Assembly (NCBI RefSeq): GCF_028769735.1 | Contig: NC_088177.1 | Coordinates: forward strand, 21,117,599 to 21,181,598 | Source: Zonotrichia leucophrys gambelii | Lineage: Eukaryota > Chordata > Aves > Passeriformes > Passerellidae | Direction of reading: 5' to 3' | Length of the DNA: 64,000 nt | In this document: in pieces, positions 27,601 to 39,600 of the stretch | Position numbering within the stretch: position 1 is the first letter of the stretch | How the letters are laid out: each line of letters starts with the position of its first letter | Position numbers and translations under genes: made by a program | Notes under the pieces: generated by a model | The model's database searches: none | What the model saw: only the letters and a program-made list of their open reading frames with translations | Told to the model about the DNA's origin: nothing

Positions 27601-30600
27601 AGCATTTATTTCTATACTTTCACTTTGGTACTTGTGTATGTGCTAAAATGCCAGGCAACTTTACACTTCAGCACTATGTACATCCACAGTGTTGTTGGCA
27701 CAAAGTCAATCCTTAAGAGGCAACCATGAGCCGAAGCAATCTGTTTGCTAATGGGTTTGTGAGTAGTTTTAATGCACATGAAGGCAGGCAGTTTCCAGAG
27801 ATTTACACCCATGCTTAATGCTGCTCAGTTATGTAAACATGCAGGAAAGGTGTTGACAGATATTGCTAATAGTAATGTCTCTCCACTGTGCATTCTTGCA
27901 TTGCTGGCAAGAAGGGGAAGACAAAATCTTAAGAGAACAGCCACTCCATGGTCAAATGACAAGAGTAGAGAAGACAGCATGTGCTCCTTCTCTGCAAGTT
28001 GGGACCTGCCTATATTCACTTGTGTTTCCTGCTCCTAGCTGGGAAAACAAAGGCTTCTCTTCCTCTCAATTGGCCTCAGAGACCTCTCTTCTCTCAAATG
28101 GTAGCTACAGACCTGGTATCTGCCAGCACTGCAGTATTGTAGGGGAGTGGAGGAAAAGAAACAGAAAAACAGAAGGTGGCTCTTGGAAGAATTTGCATTG
28201 AAAATTCACTTGATCTCTTGTCTGTAATATCACTTGATCTCTGTTTTAACTCTTACCTAATATATTCCCTTTTGAGTTTATAAATTATTTTTATATCTGT
28301 ATGGCATCTATATGCTAATTTATTTGATTTAAACTGAGTATCAGTTTTGCATGTTCGTCCTATGGGACATCAGTTTACTTGATTTTATTCCTTTTTACGC
28401 AAGATCTGAAACCCAGTCTTACGCAAGTGCTTTGCACTGAAGCAGCAAAACTCTACATTCTTTTTAAAAGTTTGTAGATTATAGGTTTACTCTCAGCACT
28501 TATAGTAGGCACTGTCACAGTAGTGAGGTACCAGCATAAACCAAATATTTCTCCTTGTTTTAAAATATTGAGCTGGCAAAACTTTGGCAAAACCCAAATG
28601 AATGTTTGGGTTTTTTCCAGTATTAGCCTAGGGAAGCCTTAGGAAGATGTTTTTCATTGCCCCAGTCTTTTCCAAACTGAATAAGAGTAAAAAACTTATT
28701 AAATAAGATATGGTGCCTGTGCATAATTAAGTTCCTTTTAAGAAGCTGACAAGTATTTTATTTAGAATTTATTATTATTTATTTAATGGCTTCGATGTGT
28801 GCTTCTTTGAATGCAGAAATAATGACAGTATGTAACAGATCTCAGGAGATTTTTTATATTTTTATTGTGGTATTTACAAGTTCATAGTATTTTTATATCT
28901 GGATGCATTGTAACAAACAGCTGTTTGATCCTTAGAAAAGCAGGATGATGTTGTTATGAGGCTGTTAGGTAGGAGTATGGACTGATTGATATTTCTGGTA
29001 AAGGTGATTATAAGCTACTTCAGTGTATTATTTAGCAGTCTGACAGTTTCAATTAGTCTACAAAGTTTTGTTACTGCTACAGAAAAGTAAACAAGAAACG
29101 CCATTTAGCTTGATTTCAGAATGCCTAAAGAAATATTAAACTTTATTTTGTTACAGAACTATCTTCTGGGGAAGAAAGAAACCTCTGAGATGGCAGACAG
29201 AAATAAAGAGGTGCTACTAGAGGTAAGAATGTCAAACCGGAAATGACCAAGTAGTCATTTTAGAGCATGAAGACAAACTGCTAAAGGTTGTGGTGATTGA
29301 AATTGATGGACAGAGCAGAATGGAATTCTGGAACTCTGTGAATGGAATGTGTTCTCTTTGAGCTAAATGGCTGTCTTAATGTAACACTGCTTCAGATGTG
29401 ATCAGTTAAAAAAGTCTCTGCACTTAGTTTAGTATCTGAAATACCATACACAGTGATAATCAAATTGAGATTGCCTCTAGCTATGGCTAAAACCATTAAT
29501 TTCAAGTTGAGATTTGCAGACCTGTGACCTGTTTTTTGTGACCGTTTTTTTTGACCTGTGGTGCTAGAGAATTTTTACTAGCACTTTCCAAACCCTCAGT
29601 TCTACAAAATTCTAGAGCATGGATCTGGAGACTGGTTTAAATTAATATTTCAAATTTTGATAATAAGCGAAGCAAGTTTTAAGTAAAATTTTAAGTGAAA
29701 ATTTTTTCAATTATATTTTAAAATTAAAAAAAAACCCCAAATTATTGAATTTTAAGAAATGCATGACAGAAGTTATTATCAAACACATTAACCAGTTTAC
29801 AGAAATAAGGCATAAAAGTGTGGAACAAATAAAGCACACAGTAAATATAGCCTTCATAAGCTGAAAACTAAATACTTCTGTGGCATGGCTGAAGTGCCAT
29901 AGGTTCCACTTGATTTCCAGAATAATGATTATGATTTACATAGTTACCCAAAGGTAAATATTTAGGGTATTTAATTTTGAGTTAAACTTAACACAGTTTA
30001 TCTTAAAAGTAGCCTATGCATATTAGTAATGTATTATTAATATGGGTTTCAATAAGTGTATGTATGTATACTTAGGTATGTATACATATGTATATAAGTG
30101 TATGTATCTATGTGTGGATGAAAAAATTGTTCGAAGCCACAATATGCAGGGAATTGTAATTCTGCTTAACTCTTTCTGTCTTCTAAGATTATTCCTAAGT
30201 CTCTACTGCATATTAATCTGGAGTGTGTTTAAAGCATTTGTTTTTCTCTGCTAGTTCTTTATAAATAGAACGTTAGCAGAAGTTGCAGTGTTGTGGACAG
30301 TTAGTAGCAGTGAAGTACTCCTGGAATGAATTGCAGCTGTGTCGGATGGATGCACAGTTAGGTTTGTGTGTGCTTATACATATGAAGCTATATAAGGTGA
30401 CCTTGTGACCTTAAAGCCAGTAAAGCCATGGGGGGATCTATTAGTGAGAAACAATGGTCAGAAAATCTTTACAGTAGCTGCTAATGATTTTTCTGTCATT
30501 GTTGCACTGAGCAAATGTTGAGACACCCTATCATGCTTGTCTGAATTGCCTCATTGCTTCTGTAATTTATCTGTAGTTCATATCTCATGTGAAAAAGATC

Positions 30601-33600
30601 TGTTCCTGCTACAAGTGCATTCCTTGGATAAAAAATTTCAGTCATTCAAAACAAACCACTGCCTGCTCTCTGTTCTGTCTGTTTCCCAAACTGCTCTGTT
30701 TATTGGCAGGAATGCTTCTGTGGAAGTTCTGTAACTGTGCCAGAGATTGAGGGAGTTTTGTGGCTGAAAGAGGATGGTAAGAAATCATGGAAGAAACGTT
30801 ACTTCCTTCTCCGGGCTTCTGGAATCTACTATGTCCCTAAAGGGAAGGCCAAGGTATGCTATTTAAAGCAGTTGCTCTGAATTGTTCATTGCTGGTAAAC
30901 AGTGCACACAAGAGTTGGCTTTAAGTTTTGGCTTAGCTGTGCCTTTCCAAGTGCCATATACCTTAATTAAAATGCTGGCTTTATCATGGAAATACTATAT
31001 GAATTTTTGTGGCAGCACTTGATGTGAAGGGTGTAACCCCAGTTTAAAAATACAAGAATACAGGGAACTGCTTCTTGTGTTAGTTGTTCAGAAATACTTG
31101 AGAAAAAGCTTTTGGTGGAGCTAAGAAGCTGATCTTTGCTGAAGCAGAATTTGGATGGAGGACCAAATTGCTCTGCAGATGTCAATCATGAAGTATCAGA
31201 CCAACTCCACAATGTCTGCATAATTTCATTATGTTTAGTTAGTTCATATAAATGGGACTTTTTTTGGACCAATTGGTGCTGCATTTTTTGAAACAGGTAT
31301 AGGTAATTCCACTTCTACAGGATCACTTACTGCTGTTCTCTCTATCAGTAATGCAAAATAAGTAGAAAGACACTACAAATACATTACAGCTTCAAGGCTG
31401 AACTACTGTGAGTTCAAGTCATCCATGAATCCATCAGTCTTGACAGCATCAGATGATTCCCAGTACAGGAAGTCCACCTCCCACACATCTGGGAATGAAG
31501 AGGAAATCTCTATCAGCACAACAGCTCCCTTTAGAGTGAATGCATGTCAGATGTTCTTTCCACAATCTTTTGCTTCATTAAAACAATCTGTATGCAAGTA
31601 GCCTGTTGAAATTCTTTGCCCTACACTCAACGCCAAACATTTTTAGAATTCTACTTACAGTCACACTGGAATTTGGACACCTTGATTATTACCAAGGTGA
31701 AATATAACCAGCAGCTGATAACTTCCTGATCAACCAGTCATACTTGCTTTCTCTTGATACCTGCTCTGAGTAAACAGTAGTAGTCCAGTGTAAAATGTTG
31801 TCAAAAGGCAGAATGCAGAAAAAACACAAAAACCAGACTGAGTTTGGTTTAAAATGCAGGTGTGATGAAAGAGTTTATGCATAGCTGTGTCCCTTTCTTG
31901 AGTTGGTAGTTTTTGAATCAGATTGAAACTAATATTTGACCTTAACTAGACCTTATTTTAGTATTGGATCTTATCATTAGGCTGATTGTGCCAATGTGTG
32001 TGGATTTTTGTGAAGATACTTTGTACATGACTGGTTTTGTATCTACTAGGTCTCACGGGAACTCGTGTGCTTTCTCCAGCTCGACCATGTCAGTGTTTAC
32101 TATGGACAGGACTATCGGAACAAATACAAGGCACCCACAGACTATTGTTTAGTGCTAAAGGTAACACTGCAGCACTTGGCTGTACCTTGAATACACTTTA
32201 CTTGTTCTCAGCCATCACCTGCTTTTAATCTAATTTTCCTCTAGTTCTTGTATACAATGTGAACAGTTGTTGCCTGTTCTCTGAGCTGGTCATGACTTCA
32301 TAAACATTTTCATATTGCTCTGAATTGTTTTATTTCCAGACTTTTGAGTGCCAGTCTATTTAATTGTTCACTACACTCTAAAACATACACTAAAGTCTTC
32401 TTTTCCATTTGGCAACTCTACCTTACAACTGTTTAGGTTCAAAGAGATAATACCCCTTGAAATGCTAATTGCAGGAGTTACCTTCTCAGTGTAGGTCCAG
32501 AGTAGTGGAGAAATTATTATTAAAGATTCAAGTCTACCCTTTATGGACCAACCTGAGGGAAAAGGGTGTTGTAAAGGAGGCATCTTCTGAGTTTAAATGA
32601 CGGGTAGAAAGAACAGTAGCAAAAACTGTTATAAAACCAGTGACCTGATCTTAAATGCATCTAATGACTTGAGTTCATAAAGTTCTTTTAATTGAATCAA
32701 CACATCTCTTAGTTTCTGTTGACTCCCACAGTGTTTAGAATGGTGTCAGTTCCTGCAAGGCACCAAGCTATTTTAAAGCAAGCTTTCACTCTGTGTTCAG
32801 GCAAATAACATGTCTTCATGGATTTGAAATGGTGCCAGTAACAAGAGATGTTTTTAGTTGCACTTTTCCCCTCCCTGCTCTAGAGCTCATGTGGTGTTGT
32901 ACATTCGACTCTTTACTGTGCCTGGAGTGTGTGCCTGCCTGTCCACTGCCTGAACAAGGATTTCATTTTCCAGGGGACAGGGCAACATGTCTTTGAGCCC
33001 ACTGAGGAGACAAGTAATACTAAGTATGGGACATGATATTAGTTAAGAAAGTACATGGCTAAAACTGGAAGTAGTTTCCATATTCTTATAGGTCATTGAA
33101 TGCAAACGAAAATGTCAGTATTTGTAGGTATGTATAAATTCCTTGAAGTAAATTGATTTTTCTATTTACATGTCACTTTTGTCTATATCATTTGGACAGG
33201 TTATAGCAAATTTCATTTTCAGACTTTTTGACCACACAAAGTAGATTTATTTTTTTTTAATTATTGCCATTCTGAGAATCAGATTTAATGGTAACATTAG
33301 TGAAGACACAAAAATGTGTATAAATTGTCCCTAAGTAAATTAATGGGGTAGCTTTAGTTGGGTAGCTTACACCAAGTGAAGCTGTATTTTCTATGTGGAA
33401 CTGATGAGTCACCAAATTATTATATTAAGTAGGATTCAGTTCCGCCTTCATCAGTTCTTATAATGTTACATCAATATTTTCAATTAGTACTAATGTATGG
33501 GGACCACACAGTTTTAAAAATAGAAATAGAGTTTTGTGCCACAAAGGCTCACTAAGTAAGCTAGGAAGTGTCTCCTTTGGGACAGGTAAATGGCAAGTAC

Positions 33601-36600
33601 AGACTGAAGGCCCAATTCTCTACTGATGTCCGGACTGGATTTGTCTTTATCTTCACTCCTTTGTTTATATCAAAACTTGGTGTGCTCACATCAGGTGCTG
33701 TGCTATTGTTAAGTGTAACCTTTGTGTTCTAATTTATAAAGTTAACTCCTTGGTCCTAAATACACTGAGAAATTCTTTTATTTCTATATAAGCAAAGTTT
33801 TGAACAAGTCCAGAAAGAAGCTGGCTTGTTAGCAAAGTAATTGTATTTGCTTCTGTAGACTTTTCTTTGTTACACAACGTGTATGTGTAGGAGGCTCGTA
33901 GTGAAAAATGAAAATAACTATCTACTATCATAAGAAATTATGCTGTATATATTCTCTTTATGGACATAAACATCTTATGTTCTTTTTAAAATAATTGTGT
34001 TGGAAGGCAACAGAATAGAATATTCTGAAAAAGCTTAGAAGTTCTTTGATATATGATTCAGACAGTCTTCAGTAAAACTTAAATACCTACAATCCTCTAG
34101 CAAAACTCTGTTTTGTCACTGAGCTGTAAGCTAACAGAGGAAATGATAAGAACTGGTCTGTTCAGTTACCCCAACAGCTGAGAAACCTGTACTTTCTATA
34201 GCATGGACCAGAAACAACTGGATAGCACATCCAGAAGTATTTCCAGTGTCTGATTTTTGAAAACCATGTGTTTGTTTCTTGACTGCTGAATTGATAAATA
34301 CAGTGCCTTTACATTTTTTTATACATGTATGTGGGAGCAGCAAGTATTTTTTTTAGATTATAATCCTGTATCAGTAAGGTGGCAACCTTGAAGCCTTCTT
34401 TCTACAAGGTGAAAATAGAATTGTGCTTAACAGCATGTCATTTGGGGAATGTCTCACTTAAGCCTGCAAAGGCAGAGAAGACCAGTGTGCTTGTTTTCCT
34501 CTAGTTTGGGGTATTTTATGTGAGAGAAAGGTGAAATATCGGTTGTCTCTGTCAAGTGGTGAGTCAGTCCATAGGTACAGAAGACTCCTGGTGGGTAGAA
34601 AGTACTACAGCCCTAGAATAGTGAAAGACTAGCCCTTTCTTAGTGTTTGAAATCAGTTGAAATCAGTTTGTGCTGGACACACTTTCAAATGTGTGTGTCA
34701 AGCAATCTCCATTGAAATTCACCTCCTGAAATATTCTGGAACATTTTTAAGTGGGGTTAAATACACACTACTATTGAAGAGCTTCCAGCATTAGGTTTAT
34801 CTGTATAGACATCAACAAATAAATGCTTTCCTTGCATTCCTAGCTGTGAAAACATTGATGAGAATGCACAATTTTTTGCAGCATCCTCAGATCCAGAAGA
34901 AGTCCCAGTATATCAAATATCTCTGCTGTGATGATGTAAGAACTCTACACCAGTGGATCAATGGCATCCGCATTGCTAAGGTAACCCCTGGGCACTCTTA
35001 CACTGCTGTCATGAGTAGTTGTCATCATCTGCTTAAAACCATTTACAGTTACCTAGCAAAATACAGGGTAAATTTAACTTCCCTCTGTTTACAATTCTGA
35101 ACATGAACTGTAAAATCTTCTGACATTTTTCTTTCCTCAGCAAAATTATTATAGGCTTTGTTATAGTAATTCAGTAATTGGGCCTTTTCTTCTTGTTTCT
35201 GCTGCATCCCTGTCACATGACACAGTTCTGACATCATAGATGTCAGAAATATAGAAAATCATAGATTTTAGCCAGCTCTGTTCAGATTTCAGAAAAGAAG
35301 GCTTATGGGAAAAGAGAATTTAGAACATAGAGTTCATTTTCAAGACCCTCAGCTTGTCTTAGTTTATTCATTGGGCCATTTCTTGCTTGACACTGTCTCT
35401 CCTAGCACAAATAAATTGTTTTTCTTTCAGCAATTCATGAATAACATTAATATTCCTTAACATAGAGCCTGTGTTGCTTTGGGGGGACTGGCAGGAGGAA
35501 CGGCATAATAGAGAAGCCAGAAGTGGAGCTCAGCGGTCTGAAAAGAGTGTACAGCCTATATAGAGTTGTTAAACTTGTTTGTGATTTTGCTTAGTACGGG
35601 AAGCAGCTATACATGAACTATCAGGAAGCATTGAAGAGAACAGAGTCAGCATATGACTGGACCTCCTTGTCTAGCTCCAGTATCAAGTCAGGCTCCAGCT
35701 CATCTAGTTTGCCAGGTAACAATGTGATCTATCTCATAATACAAATAATCAATTGCCTTTGTTATCATCTGCTGTCTGGATGCCTCAAGAGAGACTGTTG
35801 CAGGAAATGGACTGTTTCTCCAAAGTCTTATGCTATGTTTAGTCTAAAACACAGACTTTATCTATAACATTCTGTATGTGTATATCTATGTATATATGCA
35901 TACAGGTAAAAACCCATTTTGCTGTATTACTTGCAGTGATGTCTGTGTTTGAAATATGCACCAGTTTCTTGTTCACCTCCAAAAACTAATGATTTTCTTA
36001 TACTGAGAGGAGGAAACATCTTTTCAAATTCCTGATGCCTCTATGTTCACCTGTTTGAAAAATCAAATTTATATCATAATGATGCATAGAACATATATAT
36101 GTAGTTCTTAAACTGCTTTGTGGACTGAAATATTTGAAATTGGAAAATGAGAACCATCCCCTGCCCAAAGGCAAAGATCCAATCTCTTTAGAGAAAACTT
36201 TGAAAATACTGTTTGTTCCCATGTCAAATTGTGCATGCCTGCATTCATGTGCTCCCATTTATCTCTCTGCAGAACTGGGGCTGGTTTCTTGTTGCATGTA
36301 ACAGTTTAAAAATTGACAAATAGTTTATACAGTGTAATTTCATTGTTCAGAGCTGACTGATGCTTTGGTGGATTATTCAGAACCTTCAGGGGCTATGTTC
36401 TTCATTGAAAGTTGTGCTGTTGTGTGAAGGTGTATTGTCTGCCAGAGATACGGATTGGGAAGTAATGCTACTGAATTGGACAGGTTCAGAAAGTAGCCTG
36501 TAAGAATGAGCTAAGCAAATGCAACCTAACTGGGAAGGTACCTTGTTGTTTCAACTATGTGGCAAAGCAGTAAATTCTTGGTCACTTATAATTTCTCGAT

Positions 36601-39600
36601 CCAAGATGGGTATTTTTCTCATAAAGTGTAAATTCTTGTAGGGAGCTGAGCCACAGCTCACTAGCCAACCATGTTCTGCCAAAGTTGGATTCCAGCCTGT
36701 GCCAGGACACTTTGGGATTACACAGAAGGCAGGTGCCAGGCTGAATAAATTGGTCTGACTGTGCCTGCTGCTGTCTTGTCACCCTGTAGACCCAGAGCAT
36801 TATTTATGTTGGCTACTTGCAGGATGCACACCAGCCCTTCTCTTGTGTTGAGGAATGGGTCATTGGAAGCAGTGTCCTGCCTTGGCTGGTGCAGTTTGTC
36901 TGTCCACAGCCTGTGCCCAGGGTACAATTTTAAGGTTGTGCTGGGAGGGAGTGCTGAAGAGAGCAGGCTGCATGCACTGCATGAAATGGGGCTTTTCCCA
37001 AAGTGCAGGGATGTGGCATGGCTCAGAACCCACATAAGCTGCAGTGATTTTACTTTGAAATGTATCTGACATACTCTCATCCTTGAGCAACTTCAGGTTT
37101 GGTTGATACCAGGCATCTGTTGTAATGGCCTGGATGTGAGCTAGAGCTTACACAGTTTTTACTGGGAGCAGTGGCCTCTGGGGACATGTTTAACGAAGTT
37201 GCATTGTATTGACATTACTCTTACATTCAAAAACATATGCTAACTGTTCCTTAACTTTTTTTCTGAACAGAATCTCAATCAAATCATTCTAATCAGTCTG
37301 ATAGTGGAGTTTCTGACACCCAGACAGCTGGCCATGTCCGTTCCCAAAGCATTGTCAGCTCCATGTTCTCTGAGGCCTGGAAACGAGGCACTCAACTGGA
37401 GGAATCCAGCAAGGTAACAAGAAGACTTTAATTTGAGAACCAGCGCCCAACAAAATGTATGAGATAGTGTTGTACCTCTTCCACCTCTGTCTTGAGTGGC
37501 ATTTCTTCTCTGTTTTACGTGGTTAATTTACACTGCTATAGAATTGTTTTTTAGGATTCACTTTTTCCGGTAATTAAGCCCTGCAGCTTTCTGTTCTTTC
37601 TTTTATTTGTGTGCATAGAAGCTTTTTGTTCTTTGAAGGCATTATACAGCCCCTCTCACAGAGTCCTATTTACTAATGTTGAATGAAGACAAAATAAAAA
37701 GATAAGCTGTTAACAAGTTTAATGAAATTCTTTCACTAAGATCTTTCTCCAGTTAAGTAGCCACATCTTTCCTTTGTAAAGACGTGAATAACTGGGGCCT
37801 GAAAGCAGGTATATATGTTTTGAAATACTTCAGTAGTTTTTACTCAAAAGTGTTCTGTTAGGTGGGAATGGAACCAGTAACCTCAGATATGGTCAAAACA
37901 AAAGTACTGACATTGTCAGCAGTTTGTGGATTAAGGCAGATGAAATTAAGGCAAACTCCTGTTGGTGGTAGAGAGTTACAGAAGACTTTAACCCACTGAG
38001 GCTGGGGCTCAGGTCTGTTGTGGTTAGTTTTCTGTGTGTTGGTTAGTTTTCTGTTCTTTCTGTGGTTAACTGTTGTAGTTCCCGGGGAAAATTTCCATGC
38101 ACAGGAGAAATTCTGCTGAAGCTGTTTGTTGTCAGGTTTGAAGGAATCTCCAGGTTCCTGAACAGCCTTGATGTCATTAACTGCAGCAGCTATGTGTGGA
38201 AGTGCACTATGAGAAGCTGTCATTACTTCTGTCAGTTCTGGATCTTCCCCAGACCCCAGGTTCAAGCTAGAGAAGGAAGCTTTTTAAAACCAAAACCACA
38301 GGCCAATATACCTGGCACTGGTGCTTCGGATAAATAACTAAAAATAAGATAACACATCTCCTTTTCAAATGAGAAAGCATATGAGGTGTGAAAGCTGACA
38401 TGGCTGCATCCTTTGGGATTCGTAACTGTTGTTCAATGCCTGTTGGCTTGGAAGTTGTCTGATTCTAATAGTAATGTGCTACTCAGTCCAGGAATGTAGC
38501 TTGCTAAGTTGTGGTGCAAGTTTTCCTACTGCATGAGTGCAACACATGGTGCATGTCCATCAGCAGATGGCTTCTGTGTGGGTGTAGGATGCATCATTTC
38601 TGCAGGAGTGAGCTGCACGAGATGGGGCATTTGCTAGCAGGTATCCAACAGTGGTGAAAAAGTACTGCTGTAAGAATGATAATGTTACTGTTTCCTCAAG
38701 TTTTGGGTTCAGTGTAAATCCTGCTGCTACATATACTTGCTGTGAGATTTTAAGCAAAAGTTTGAAGTTCACTATCTTGGGGTTACTATTGTTCTTTATC
38801 AAGTCTGTAGTGCTACTGGCAATTGCTTATTTAAACCCCAAAAATTTTTATGCTACATGATTAAAACTATGGTAAAAATAAAATATTCACAATGCTTCCT
38901 GCATTGAGGAAGCCATGCATGTATCAATATTTCATCAATTTGAATTCCCTTCTGCAAATCCAAGAAAAGGTATATTTCTTCACTTATGCATAACACAGGT
39001 AAATGGGTTGCCCTAAAACTTCCAAAGAATCCAAATGAAATGAACTGTGTAAACTTACAGAGGATGTGTTTAAACAATTGAGTTAATTTCAGTGAAACTA
39101 CAGTGTAAATCTGGCCCGGGGAACTTGAATAACCAGGAAATCAGACTGGCAGTGAAAAATGTTAAACTGTGTGGCAAGAAAGGCAACAGCAGTGTTCAAG
39201 AATTGTAATTTACATGGGAAGGTGTTACCAGTGATACTGAGATGTGCTTTTAGTCAGATTACTCTCCATTTACCTCAGAGGCAGCTCTGCTACAGTGCTT
39301 TGGTGTCAAAGCTGGCTTAAGAAGTCCATGTGGGCAGGTTGCTGCCAAGTGGCAGAACTTGCCTGCATGTCCCTTCCCCTTGTGCAACAGCTCTCTCCCA
39401 CCTTGGCAGCCTTGGCTCCTTCCCCTGGACAGGCAGGGCAGAGCACAGAGCATGCTGTGTCTCAACAGGCAGATGGCATTGGTGTGCTTTCCAGCCAGGG
39501 TGCTGTACTGGTGCCTCAGCAAATTAATCATGGGTGAGCTCTGCCCACTTTGCCCTCATTTACCCGTAACTTCCCAATAATTTCTTGAAGTCGAAGACAT

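Noticed and set aside
39244..39580. Several overlapping frames of 65-97 codons on both strands in intron 12
   Set aside because: Overlapping frames on both strands in a GC-richer patch, no splice-site pair giving a sensible exon, no recognised protein.
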